Assembly (NCBI RefSeq): GCF_021044795.1
Contig: NZ_JAJNOP010000004.1
Strand: one strand, 5' to 3'
Source of the DNA: Acidaminococcus hominis
GTDB lineage: Bacteria; Bacillota; Negativicutes; Acidaminococcales; Acidaminococcaceae
DNA length: 64,000 bases
Below are positions 33,134 through 43,738 of the stretch, in pieces. A model generated the notes under the pieces. It had not been told where the DNA came from and ran no database searches. It saw nothing but the letters and a program-made list of their open reading frames with translations. Position numbers and translations under genes: made by a program. Within the stretch, counting starts at the first letter, position 1. Each line of letters starts with the position of its first letter.

Positions 33134-34321
33134 CTACTCCAGCAGGGCTTTCACCAGGGCCGGCACCTTGGCAAAATCTTCTTCCGCCGGGTTCCACTGA
33201 GATCTCACTTCCGGCTCTACCACCTTAAAGCCAGCGTCCTTCAGTTTTTCCTTGAGGATCTTGACGCTTTCCCCGCTCCAGCCATAGCAGCCAAACGCAG
33301 CGCCTTTCTTGTTCTTGAATTTCAGCTGCTTCAGGAAGGCCAGCCAGCCGGAAACGCTGGAGAGAATGTCGTTGCTCACCGTGGGAGAGCCTACGGCAAT
33401 GGCCTTGGATTTGAATACTTCCGTCATCACTTCGTTCTTGTCCGACTTGGCAATGTTGAACAGCTTCACCACCGTATCCGGGCTCTGGCGGGCAATTTCC
33501 CGGGCGATTTCGTGGGCAAGCTTGGTAGTACCTTCCCACATGGTATCGTAGGCAATGGTCACCCGGTTTTCCTGGTACTGGGCAGCCCACTGGCCGTATT
33601 TCTCCACAATCTGCAGAGGGTTGTCCCGCCAAATGGCCCCATGGGCAGGGGCAATCATATCAATCTGGATGCCCAGGCCGGCAATTTCCTTCAGCTTGTT
33701 GGTCACCAGCGGAGAGAAGGGATTCAGAATGTTGGCGTAGTATTTCATGGCTTCCTTCATCAGGAGGCATTGGTTGGCTTTGTCATTGAACATTTCTTCT
33801 ACGGCAAAGTGCTGGCCAAAGGCGTCCATGGAAAACAGGATGTTGTCCCCAGTGAGATAGGTGGCCATGGAATCCGGCCAGTGGAGCATTTTCATTTCCA
33901 CGAAAATCAGTTTCTTGCCATTTCCCACGTCCAGGGAATCCCCGGTTTTCACCACGTGGAAATCCCAGCCCCGGTCTCCGTATTGGCCCTTGATGCTGTT
34001 TACGGCATTGGCGGTGCAGTAGATGGGCGTTCCAGGAATTTCTTCCATCAGGGCCGTCAGCGCCCCGGAATGGTCCACTTCCCCATGGTTCATGACGATA
34101 AAGTCAATCTTGTGAAGGTTCACGGCCTTTTTCAGGCTTTCCACGAATTCGAACCGATGGGGCGCCCACACCGTATCCACCAGCACGGTCTTTTCTTCTT
34201 CAATCAGATAGGCATTTTGGCTGGAACCATTCATGATGGAATAATCGTCCCCGTGGAAATGTTCCAGTTCCCAGTCGATATAGCCTACCCAGCTGACATT
34301 GTTTTTTACCTGCTTTTTCAT
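33134..34321 (-). CDS. Flavodiiron protein (A-type flavoprotein, FprA family)
   Basis: A 395-residue two-domain enzyme that reduces oxygen or nitric oxide to protect anaerobes. The N-terminal metallo-beta-lactamase-like domain has the diiron ligands in MNHGEVDHSG, MLHWPDS, SMDAFGQHF and IAPAHGAIW. The C-terminal flavodoxin domain (about 255-395) begins VTIAYDTMWEGTTKLA and contains GSPTVSNDIL and FGCYGWSGES for FMN binding. No rubredoxin domain is attached, so electrons come from a separate protein. It is divergent from a Crp/Fnr regulator that may control it; direct repeats lie near its -10 box. Confidence 0.95.
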   Translation of the reverse strand: MKKQVKNNVSWVGYIDWELEHFHGDDYSIMNGSSQNAYLIEEEKTVLVDTVWAPHRFEFVESLKKAVNLHKIDFIVMNHGEVDHSGALTALMEEIPGTPIYCTANAVNSIKGQYGDRGWDFHVVKTGDSLDVGNGKKLIFVEMKMLHWPDSMATYLTGDNILFSMDAFGQHFAVEEMFNDKANQCLLMKEAMKYYANILNPFSPLVTNKLKEIAGLGIQIDMIAPAHGAIWRDNPLQIVEKYGQWAAQYQENRVTIAYDTMWEGTTKLAHEIAREIARQSPDTVVKLFNIAKSDKNEVMTEVFKSKAIAVGSPTVSNDILSSVSGWLAFLKQLKFKNKKGAAFGCYGWSGESVKILKEKLKDAGFKVVEPEVRSQWNPAEEDFAKVPALVKALLE

Positions 34322-34355
34322 ACTGCTCTCCTCCTAAATCCTCTTACCTGCTGCC

Positions 34356-34389
34356 ATTATAAAACGCTTATCAATACGCCCTATCATAC
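34356..34389 (-). promoter_or_regulatory. Flavodiiron promoter with direct repeats
   Basis: TATAAT at 34356-34361 on the minus strand. In place of a good -35 box there are two direct repeats on the minus strand, GTATGATA (34382-34389) and GTATTGATA (34369-34377), spaced about one helical turn apart, which could bind a regulator. Confidence 0.45.
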
Positions 34390-34397
34390 GGGATTTC

Positions 34398-34426
34398 TTG
34401 TTTTTCTGCAATCAGTATAGTACACT
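34398..34426 (+). promoter_or_regulatory. Promoter of the Crp/Fnr regulator
   Basis: TTGTTT (34398-34403) and TACACT (34421-34426) with a 17-base spacer on the plus strand. Confidence 0.55.
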
Positions 34427-34470
34427 GAAACTATTATTTATGTTGGAAAACAAACAAACATGGAGGAATT

Positions 34471-35145
34471 ATGGAAGATTACACAAAAAAGCTCCAAAAT
34501 CACGCCCTGTTTAAAGGCATCAAGCCGGAAGAAAGCAAAATTTTAATGGGCTGCCTGGGCCCCCGGCACTGCCGGAAAAAAGCCGATGAATACATTCTCC
34601 GGGCCGGGGAACCCACCCAGGAAATGGGCCTGGTGCTGTCCGGCTCCGTCATAGCCATCCAGGAAGACCTGTGGGGCCACCGCCATATTATGACCCGGAT
34701 TGGCGCCGGGGATATTTTCGCCGAGCCCTTTGCCGCCGTACCGGGCAGTCTGCTGAATGCCAGCGTAGTGGCCGCAGAGGACTGCGAACTGCTGTTTCTG
34801 AACGTCAGCCGGCTGCTCACCTCCTGCCAGGCTGCCTGCGCTTTCCACAACCGGCTGATTCAAAACCTGGTAGCCATTTTGGGCCGCAAGACCATGGTTT
34901 TCAACGAAAAGCTCACCCATCTCAGCAAACGGACCACCCGGGAAAAACTCCTGTCCTACCTGTCCTCCCAGGCCCTCCAAAAGGGCAGCCTATCCTTTGC
35001 CATCCCCTACGACCGGCAGCAGCTGGCGGATTATCTCTGCGTAGAACGGGCCGCCATGTCCACCGAACTGTCCAAGCTGCAAAAAGAAGGCATCCTCCAG
35101 TACCACAAAAACCATTTCGTCCTGAAAAAGCTGGAGGAGGAATAG
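34471..35145 (+). CDS. Crp/Fnr family transcriptional regulator
   Basis: A 224-residue regulator with an N-terminal cyclic-nucleotide-binding-type beta-roll (LRAGEPTQEMGLVLSGSVIAIQEDLWGHRHIMTRIGAGDIFAEPF), a dimer helix, and a C-terminal winged HTH (IPYDRQQLADYLCVERAAMSTELSKLQKEGIL). It does not show the four-cysteine cluster of Fnr, so oxygen sensing by iron-sulfur is not supported; the effector is unknown. It is divergent from the flavodiiron protein and so likely acts in oxidative or nitrosative response. The start has GGAGGAATT upstream. Confidence 0.92.
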   Translation: MEDYTKKLQNHALFKGIKPEESKILMGCLGPRHCRKKADEYILRAGEPTQEMGLVLSGSVIAIQEDLWGHRHIMTRIGAGDIFAEPFAAVPGSLLNASVVAAEDCELLFLNVSRLLTSCQAACAFHNRLIQNLVAILGRKTMVFNEKLTHLSKRTTREKLLSYLSSQALQKGSLSFAIPYDRQQLADYLCVERAAMSTELSKLQKEGILQYHKNHFVLKKLEEE

Positions 35146-35167
35146 CCGCCAGTTGGCCCCACCGCCC

Positions 35168-35212
35168 ACAAAAAGACCCCAGAGCCGTTTTGGTTCTGGG
35201 GTTCTTTTTTGT
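35168..35212. terminator. Bidirectional terminator between crp-like gene and autotransporter
   Basis: ACCCCAGAGCC pairs with GGTTCTGGGGT, with A and T runs on both sides, serving the two convergent genes. A close copy lies at 43691-43728 after the second autotransporter. Confidence 0.88.
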
Positions 35213-35220
35213 TATTCCTT

Positions 35221-38200
35221 TTAGAAGTGGTACTGGGCGCCCACACTGAACTGGGTGCCTTTCTGCTTGCCGATCCATTGGGTAACGCGTACATCGGCGC
35301 TCCAGGGATTTTCCTTGCTGGCCTTGCTGATCCAGCCCAGTTCCACCATACCGCTGCTGCCCTTCACATCGGGGCTCAGGGTATGCATATCGTGGTAGGC
35401 TGCCCGGGCACTGCTGCCGAACTCGTAGTCCCAGGCCAGGCCGGCATACAGGCTCTGGCTGCTTCCATAATTCCGGGTCCAGCGGGTGCCAATCCGGCTG
35501 CGGTAGGAGTTCACGCTGTCGAATTCGTAGGGTGCACTGCCCAGGCTGCTGTGCAGGTGGGTTTCCGCACTGTTCATATGGGTGTAGAAGAACCGGGCGT
35601 ATACGTCCAGGCTATCCTTGTCCGTCAGCTGGAACTCCCGGCCGGTGCCCATATGGGCCGCCGTATACGTATGATCCAGGTCATAGCTGGCCCGGTAGCC
35701 TGCAATAACGCCGCTGTAGTCCCCCTGGGTGTGCCCCACCCGGAAGCTGCCTTCGGTGTACAGGCCGTTGGCGTTCTCCTGGCGTGCCAGGAGGCCGGCC
35801 CCGTAGTACGTATTCTGTCCATCTCCCCGGGTACCGTCGTCCAGGTGGCTGGTATAATTGCCATTGCCATATTCCACAAAGGGCATGATAAGGGCGGTAT
35901 GCTGCCCGCTCTTTAGCTGCCGGGCAAAACCCAGCTCGGCGTTCATGCCATGGTTTTTCACATAGGAACCGGTTTCGTACCGCAGGCTGCTGGCGCCCAT
36001 TGCCGCAAACAGCTGGTACTCCCCGCTGCCGTCCTGGTTCTGGCCGGCCAGCAGGCTTTGGTTCACCATAAAGTCCCCGGCATTGTTCAGCATACCCAGG
36101 GCTGCTTCCTGGGTTTCCACCAGGCTCTTGGTCTGGGCGTTCAAATGGGGGCCCGCCGGTTGGCTGGAATTGCCATTATCGGTGCTGCCGTTAATGCGCT
36201 GGCCGCCCAGGATGGCCGTAATGCTGTCCGCGGTATATTCCAGGGACAGATTTCTTTGGGCAAAGCCCGCATCGGTCAGGAGGCCGTACGCAGCCGTGTC
36301 CACCCCGGTAATGCCGTTGCTGTCGGTGAGCAGGGTAATCTCCGCCCCTTCAGGCAGGGTAGTGGCATCGGCAATCCCCGCCTTCACGGAGGCACCGGTA
36401 ATATCTGCGGTGCCTGTAACGGTGAGCAGGGTGGCATTGGCTGCCGCATCAGCAGGAATGTAGAAATTGAGGTTTTGGAAATTGCTGAGGCCGGCGACGG
36501 TATTGCCCGTGGTATAGACGTTCAGGGTATTGTCGCTGCTGCTCAGGCTTTCGGCAGTGGCCGCTTCCGCAGCCGTTACAGCCAGAAGGGAAACACCCGT
36601 TTCTGCCGCCGCAGCGGTGACGCCGTAGCCGCCGTTCAGGCTGGCCGCCGTGAGATCGCCGCCGTAGACGTTGACCGTGTTGCCGCTGGCTGTCCCGTTA
36701 TTCGTATAGCCGCCATAAACCGTACCGCTGACCGTGCCGCCCTTCAGGGTGACGACATTTTGCGTGGCGTCGCCGCTGTCCGTATAACCGCCGTAGACAC
36801 TGCCGGCGACAGTCCCCTGGTTGACGGTGACCGTGTTTTCGCTGGCCAGGCCCTGGGTCGTATAGCCGCCGTAGAGACTCGTCGTGCTGGTTGTCCCAGT
36901 TTGCGCCAGAGCCAGGAGGCGCAGGCCGTGCAGGGTGGTCGTGCCAGTTGTGGTTGTGCCCAGAGTACCGCCGTTGATGACGACGTGGTTGCCAATGGCC
37001 GAGCCGTCGGTGGTGGCCCCGCCATAGACGCTGCCGCTGACCGTACCGGCCTCGACGGTAACGCTGTTGCCGCCGTCCGCCGTGCCCACGTCGCCGCTGG
37101 TGCTCTGGCCGCCGTAAACGCTGCCCGAGACCGTTGCGGTGGTGGTATTTCCTGTGGTATCGGTGGCCGCCTTGAGGGTGACGCTGTTGCCAGTGGCTGT
37201 GCCGCTGGCCGTAGCTGCGCCGTAGACACTGCCGCTGACAGTCCCTGCGGCCAGGGTGACGCTGTTGCCCCCGCTGGTGGTGCCCACGTTGCCGCTTTCG
37301 GTTTGGGCGCCGTAAACATTGCCCGTGACGGTGCTGGTGGTAATCGTGCCGTCTGAGGTGGTTCCCGTGGTCAGGGCCACCTGGTTGCCGGTAATGCTGC
37401 CGCTGGTGGTATAGCCGCCGCTGACGCCGCCTACGGTGCCGCCGCTGACGGTGACGCTGTTGTGGGATACGGCTTCTACGACGCTCAGGCCATTGGTGCT
37501 GTCGTTGTAGCCGCCGTAAACCGTCGTTTCTATGTCGCCGCCGGTGACACTAACCGTGTTGCCGCTGGTGTCGCCTAGGTAATCCGTTTGGAAGGTATCG
37601 TACTTCTGGGTTTTGGAGTCAGTTTGGGAAGTGATTTCCACATTGGCTGCTGTACCAATGGTGAGCAGAACCGACTTGCCGTCAGCGCCCCTCATGAGGG
37701 TAAAGCCGCTGGTGGCAAAACCCGCATCCACCAGGTTGCCAAAGGTGACGCTGTCGAGGCCTTTGAGCGTATCCGCTGTGAGGAGGTTGATGAGCGTCGT
37801 GCCTGTGTAGTCGTTGATATTGGCCACAGCGGCGCTGATGACGGAATCCGTCACGTCCGCCGTGCCCGTCACGGTGAGCATGGTACTGCCCGCTGCGGTG
37901 GCTGCCGGAACGTAGAAATTGATATTCTGGAAACTGCCCAGGTTTTGGACGGTATTCCCTACGGTGTAGACGTTTAAGGTATTGTTGGAAACGGAACTGC
38001 CGGAGCCGCCGTAAAGGCTGGCGCCAGACACATCCGCACTGTACAGGTTGATGACGTTGCCCTCCACGGAACCGTTTTCGGTGTAGCCGCCATAGATGAC
38101 GCCGGAGACCGTACCGCCCAGGAGGTTCAGCGTATTGTTATTGATGGTGCCGTAATCGTCACTGTCACTATAACCGCCGTAAATACCCTTTGTCAGGGTA

Positions 38201-41200
38201 CCGCCGTTTACAGTCACCGTATTGAACGTAGCCGCACTGCCCTTAGCGCCGTAGACCGTTCCGGCAATAGTCCCGCTGTTTACCGTGACTGCGTTATTAT
38301 AGGCAGTCCTACTGACGCTGGCGCCCAGGACCTCACCGGTGATTGCAGGACCGGCTGTGCCGTCCGCGCCAAGGGTAACCAGATTGCCGGAGGCTCTCCT
38401 CCCGTAAGCGCCTGTGACGGAGCCGTTCAGGGTCCCTGCTGCAATCGTAACCGTGTTATTGTTTACAGCCTCGCTGTCGCTATAGGCGCCGTACACGTCT
38501 CCCAGGCTGCCTCCCGTAACAGTGACTTGGTTTTCCCCAGTATCGTAGAGGTAGCTCTTTTTAAAATCCCCATAAGAGGCAGTAAGGCCGTGGGTGGTAA
38601 TCGTCACGTCATCGCCGGGCAAAGGCCCATTGGGGTCCGTGCCGAGGGTGAGGTACACGGCTGTGCCGCCAGCGTCCTTGGAAAGGTAGAAACTGGTCGT
38701 CGCAAAGCCCGCGTCCGTCAAGGTGCCCAGGGCCGCACTCTTTAGGCCTGTAATGCCCTGTGCGTCCGTCAGAAGCGTAATGACGTCGCCGTCTGTGAGC
38801 TGCGTCAGGTCTGAAATACCGGCCTGGATGGCAGCGTCCGTTACGTCGGCCGAACCTGTGATGGTGAGCATGGTGTCGCCCTTTACGGCCGTAGCTGGCA
38901 CGTAGAAATTCAGGTTCTGGAAGCCGCCCAGATTTTGGACCGTATTGCCTACGGTGTAGACGTTCAGGGTATTATTATCAACGGAACCGCCATAGCCGCC
39001 GTAGAGGCTGGCACCGGACACGTCCGTGCTGTACAGGTTGATCACGTTGCTGCCCACAGAGCCATTTTCCGAGTAGCCACCATAGATGTTCCCGCTTACG
39101 GTACCGGCGTTCAGGTTGATGACGTTTTCGTCGACAGAGCCGCCGCTGGTGCTGTAACCGCCGTAGATGCCGTTGGTAATAGAGCCGCCGTTTACAGCGA
39201 TGGTGCTCTGAGTGACCGTTGCGGCCTGGCCGCCGTAGACTGCGCCGCCCACAGAGCCGCTAGAAACAGTGACCGTGTTGCCGCTGGTAATGCCCGTACC
39301 GTCATAGGCGTAGAGATCCCCTGTAATGGTCGGTCCGTCCGTACCTGCTGCACCGAGGGTGACCGTATTATTCGTACCGCTGCTGCCGCCAAAGGCGCCG
39401 TAGACGGACGCGTCCACCGTGCCCGCAGAGACAGCGACCGTATTATCTGAGGTCTCGACCCCACTGGCGTAAGCGCCGTAGAGATTCGTTGCAAAAGTAC
39501 TGCCCGTAATCGTAACCGTGTTGCCCTTCGTATTGGCGAGATACTCCGTGTCGTAGTCCGGATAGGCCGAGGTCAGGCCATTGGTCACGATAGACACATA
39601 ATCGGTGGGCTTTGTGCCAATGGTCAGGATGATGGAGTTCCCGTCCTTACTCTTGGTGAGATAATAGCCCGTCTGGGCAAAGCCGCTGTCCGTGAGAGTG
39701 CCTACGGCAGCAGATTTCAGGCCCGTCAGGCCATTATCGTCCGTCAGGAGCGTGATGACCGTGCCTTCTGTGTAACCTGTCAGGTCTGCAATGCCCGCTT
39801 TAATGGCCGTGTTCGTGATATCCGCTGTACCTGTGACGGTAAGCATGGTGGCATCGGCCGTGGTCTTGGCCGTATCGGGGATATAGAAATTGATATTCTG
39901 GAAATTGCCGATATTCGCCACACTGTTGCCCAGGGTATAGACGTTCAGGGTGTTATTGGTAAATTCAGAGCCCGTGCCGCCGCCCCCGTAGAGGCTGGCA
40001 CCGGACACGTCCGTGCTGTACAGGTTGATCGTGTTGCCGCTGGCTGAGCCGCTTTCGGAGCTGCCGGCGTAGACGCTCCCCTTGACAGTGCTGCCCTGGA
40101 GGTTTACCGTATTGGAACCTACGGAAGCGCTTACCCCGTAGGCGCCATAGACGTCGCCGGTGACGGTGCCGCCCGAGAGGGTGACCTTGTTATTATCCAC
40201 AACGCCGCCATTGCTATTACTGCTATAGGCGCCGTAGATATTGCCTACAGAGCCGCCGCTGACCGTAACCGTATTGTACGTTGCCGTATCGGTCTTGGCA
40301 CCGTAGATCGTGCCGCCTACAGAGCCGCTGGCTACGCTCACTGCGTCAAAGCTGGACACCCCGGTGCCGTCATAGGCGTAAACATTTCCTGTAATGGTTG
40401 GCCCGTCCGTGCCGCTGGTGCCCAGAGTGACGATATTGCTGCCGCCGCCTGTACCGCCGGAGGCGCCGTAGACCGAGGCCTGCACCGTACCGGCCGTGAT
40501 GGTAACCTTATTGTCGCCTGTGTCGCCGCTGGTGGCCTTGGCGCCATAGATGTCCCCGGCAAAGGTGCCGCCTGTAAGGGTGACGCTGTTTTGCTGCTGG
40601 CTGGAAAGATAGTCCGTCTGGTAATCCGGATACGACGCCGTATTGCCATTCGTGACGATGGTAACGTAATCCGTCGGTTTCTCGCCAATGGTGAGGACGA
40701 TGGCTTTGCCATCCCGGGACTTGGTGAGATAGAAACCTGCCTGGGCAAAACCCGCATCCGTAATGGTGCCTACCATGGCACTGGTAAGGCCCGTAAGCCC
40801 ATTGGCATCCGTCAGGAGCGTGATCACCGTGCCGTCCGCATAGCCTGTCAGGTCTTCTATGCCCGCCTTAATGGCTGTATTCGTGATGTCTGCGGTATCC
40901 GTGACGGTGAGCATCGTAGCGTTTTCTGTGCTTTTGGCCGTATCGGGAATATAGAAATTGATATTCTGGAAGCCGCCCAGGTTCACCACACTGTTGCCCA
41001 AGGTATAGACGTTCAGGGTATTGGTGTCCATGCCCGAGCCCGTTCCGGCCGCGCCGTAAAGGCTGGCGCCCGATACGTCGGTACCTTTCAGGTTGATGTT
41101 ATTGTCGCCCAGGGAGCCGTTTTCGGAATAGCCGCCGTAAATAGCGCCGGAGACTTTGCCGCCCAGGAGGTTCAGCGTGTTGCTATTGATGGCACCGTTG

Positions 41201-43027
41201 GCATCACTGGTGCTGTAGGCGCCGTAGATGCCGCCTGTGATGGTACCGCCGTTTACGGTAATGGTATTGTAGGTCGCCGTATTGCTCTTGGCGCCGTAGA
41301 CCGTGCCATTAATGGTGCCGCTGTTTACGGTAACTTCGTTAAAATAGGTCGTCCCCGTACCGCTGTCACCCAGAACATCGCCTGTGATGGACGGGCCGTC
41401 TGTACCGACTGCGCCGATACTGACCTTGTTGCTGGTACCACCGTCGCCGCCATAGCTGCCATAGATGGAGCTGGTATAGGTGCCGCTCTTGACGGTAACC
41501 ACGTTATCGGCGGCACTGGTCAGGTAGCTGGTCTGATAATCTCCGTAGGACGCAGTGGTGCCGCCTGTGGTAATTTCTACGGCATCGCCTGCCACCGGTG
41601 TCACGTCGCCGGAATCACTGGAGCCGGAATTTCCCGAATCGGAACCACTGCCGGAGCCGGAATCACCGGAGCCAGAGCCGCTGTCGTCCGTTTTCGTGCC
41701 GATGGTCAGGGTAACCGCATGGTTGTCTGTCGTCTTAGACAGATAAAACCCGGTCTGGGCAAAGCCTGCATCTGTCAGGGTGCCAAAGGTGACGCCATCA
41801 AGCCCAATAATACCGTTACTGTCCGTCAGAAGGGTAATGACCTGATTCGTCGTAAAAGCATCGATATTTTCCACGCCAGCACTGATGGTGCTGCCGGTCA
41901 CATCGGCCTTCCCCGTAACAGTCAGCATGGTAGCATTGGCCGTCGTGGCAGCCGTGGCAGGAACATAGAAATTGAGATTCTGGAAGGCGCCCAGATTCAC
42001 CACACTGTTGCCCAAGGTATAGACGTTCAAGGTGTTGTTTCCTCTGCCGGTGGCGCCGACACCGCCATAGAGGCTGGCGTCAGTGAGTGTGCCGCCGTAG
42101 AGGTTGATTGTGTTGCTGTTGGTCTCGCCCTCTGTGGAGTAACCGCCGTAAATATCACCGGTGATGGTACCACCTTTGATGGTGATAGTATTATTTTCAG
42201 CGATGCCGCTGCTGTAGCCGCCGTAGATCCCCTGATCGATGGTGCCGCCATTTACGGTCAGCGTATTTTGCGTAGCCAAGCTCCCCCAGCTGCCATAGAC
42301 GGTACCTTTCACCTCGCCGCTGTTAAATGGTAAGGCCATTGGCATAGGCCCACCCGGACGTGCCATAGGACCCATAAAGAGAGCCGCCAATAGACGGACC
42401 GATAGTGCTGCCCTCGGTGCCCAGGGTAACCGAACTGCCGGAGCCGCCAGCTCCATAGCTGCCGTACACATTCCCTTTTACCGTACCCCGGTCAATTTCT
42501 ACACTGTTGCTGCCGACATCCCCTTGTTCCGAATAGCCGCCGTAAACAGAGCCGCCAATGGAAATATCGCCGGTATTGCTTGCATCCGTGCCTACATAGA
42601 CGTGGTTATTATTTGCGGTACCGCTTTGGGCATAGCCGCCATAGACGTTTCCCTGTACGGTGCCGTCATGGATGGTTACCGTGCTGTAGGTCGCTATATC
42701 CGGGTCATAGGTGCCGTACAGGTTTTCCGTGACGGTACCATTATTTAAGGTAACCGTATTGGAGTCCGAGTAGCTGCCGCCGGAGGTACCCATACCACCG
42801 TAGGCAGAGCCGGTAATAGTGGTGGCTAGAGTGACCGACCCAATGGTCAGGTTATTGCTTTCCACCCCGTCGCCAGTGGCCGCATACACAGGACCGGTCT
42901 GGTCCGCTGTGACCGTTAGGTCCGCAGCCAAGGCCCTACCAGGAATGGCCAGTCCCCCAGCCAAAATCCCCAGCAGCAATACTTTTGTCAGTTCTTGTTT
43001 TCTCCCATTCACTGCAAGCTGTTTCAT
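35221..43027 (-). pseudogene. Giant autotransporter adhesin 1, frameshifted
   Basis: One gene in two frames. The first 234 codons (43027-42326, signal peptide MKQLAVNGRKQ...ALA then beta-helix) run into a stop at 42323; the remaining 2367 residues continue in another frame from base 42324. Deleting one A (T on minus) from the triplet at 42325-42327 restores ACC-ATT-AAC-AGC and an alignment with the second autotransporter, giving about 2601 residues. The passenger has six modules of roughly 330-490 residues, each with short GG-T-YGG repeats, an NTLNVYT-GN strand and an ITLLTD-NGITGL segment. A Ser-Gly-Asp linker is near 41600-41690. The last 290 residues form a type V beta-barrel ending in F. 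Such proteins are surface adhesins. Frameshift, phase switch or sequencing error are all possible. Confidence 0.85.
42323..43027 (-). CDS. N-terminal fragment of autotransporter 1
   Basis: As sequenced, this frame would give a 234-residue secreted protein: a basic N-terminus, hydrophobic core LLLGILAGGLAIPG and an AxA cleavage site (ALAAD), then beta-helix repeats ending SGWAYANGLTI before the premature TAA. The first 130 residues are almost the same as in autotransporter 2. Without the barrel it could not be surface-anchored. A five-codon open frame (MKNLL) overlaps the start ATG by four bases, and the best ribosome binding site (AAAGGGG) fits that mini-frame, so starting may be coupled. Confidence 0.7.
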   Translation of the reverse strand: MKQLAVNGRKQELTKVLLLGILAGGLAIPGRALAADLTVTADQTGPVYAATGDGVESNNLTIGSVTLATTITGSAYGGMGTSGGSYSDSNTVTLNNGTVTENLYGTYDPDIATYSTVTIHDGTVQGNVYGGYAQSGTANNNHVYVGTDASNTGDISIGGSVYGGYSEQGDVGSNSVEIDRGTVKGNVYGSYGAGGSGSSVTLGTEGSTIGPSIGGSLYGSYGTSGWAYANGLTI

Positions 43028-43380
43028 AATAGATTTTTCATTTTCCCCTTTACTTCAGAGCCCTGGACTTCTGCTGCAGGCTTCCTGTACCCTGCACAAA
43101 AAGCACCACCCCATTCAGAATTCCAGCAGCTATTTCAACAAATGTGCGTCAAAGCCATAAAATGACGGCCAAAACCTTTTTAGGGGATTTTGCATCATCT
43201 TAGTTGGATTTGAAAGTATTCTGTACTGCTTGTACCCGGTCTGATAGCAGCCAGGCTGAGTTTGATTGCGACTGCGCAGCTTCGTTTGCCTTTTCTTGCA
43301 AGGACAAAACGAAGACAATACACGCCCTCCTTTTTATAAAAGTTAATATTTGTATAATAATAATTATTATTTATTTTATA
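43028..43380 (-). promoter_or_regulatory. Leader of autotransporter 1
   Basis: About 350 untranslated bases between the predicted start of transcription and the ATG. It contains an AAGGAGG followed at 7 bases by TTG (43318), opening a 62-codon frame of no recognised family, and near its end a block, GGGGTGGTGCTTTTTGTGC, nearly identical to the leader of autotransporter 2. Confidence 0.45.
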
Positions 43381-43386
43381 TCGTTT

Positions 43387-43439
43387 ATTATATCATAGTT
43401 TGCTTACTACAAATTGCGTATAAGTATATTCTTATGAAT
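43387..43439 (-). promoter_or_regulatory. Promoter and operator of autotransporter 1
   Basis: An extended -10 (TGATATAAT, with TATAAT at 43387-43392) without a good -35. Upstream is ATTCATAAG-N6-CTTAT (43420-43439), one intact and one shortened arm of the palindrome seen complete at 48593-48616; the spacing to TATAAT is 27 bases in both. Confidence 0.6.
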
Positions 43440-43611
43440 CTTAGGCATTGGTCTATGCCCATAGTGCATAAGCACTACAGAATTTCTATACTCCTGCACG
43501 CATCCAAAGAGAAGTGTAAAAAATTGTCCACTTACCCTGGTAAACCTCCAAAGAATTTCGTTATAAACCAGCGATTCCAGGGAAAAAAGTAATTTTATGA
43601 ACTATTTCTGG

Positions 43612-43665
43612 CATAAAAAATACACTGCAAGCACAAAATACAACTGCAGCAGTGTATAAAAAAAT
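43612..43665. terminator. Orphan hairpin, probably duplicated terminator
   Basis: ATACACTGC pairs with GCAGTGTAT between A and T runs. It matches the aldo/keto reductase terminator at 48786-48838 in position and in the block GCATAAAAAATACACTGCAAG, yet no gene here needs it. It looks like a remnant carried along in the tandem duplication. Confidence 0.65.
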
Positions 43666-43690
43666 TGTTTTATTTTGGTTTTCCCGTTAA

Positions 43691-43730
43691 GCCCCAAACC
43701 CCAGAGCCGTTTCTGGTTCCGGGGTTTTGT
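43691..43730 (-). terminator. Terminator of autotransporter 2
   Basis: AACCCCAGAGCC pairs with GGTTCCGGGGTT around a short loop; close copy of the terminator at 35168-35212. Confidence 0.75.
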
Positions 43731-43738
43731 TTATCCAA

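Noticed and set aside
43130..43318. 62-codon frame in the autotransporter 1 leader as a firm gene
   Set aside because: It has a good AAGGAGG and TTG start but no counterpart in the paralogous leader and no recognised family, so it is mentioned only as part of the leader.
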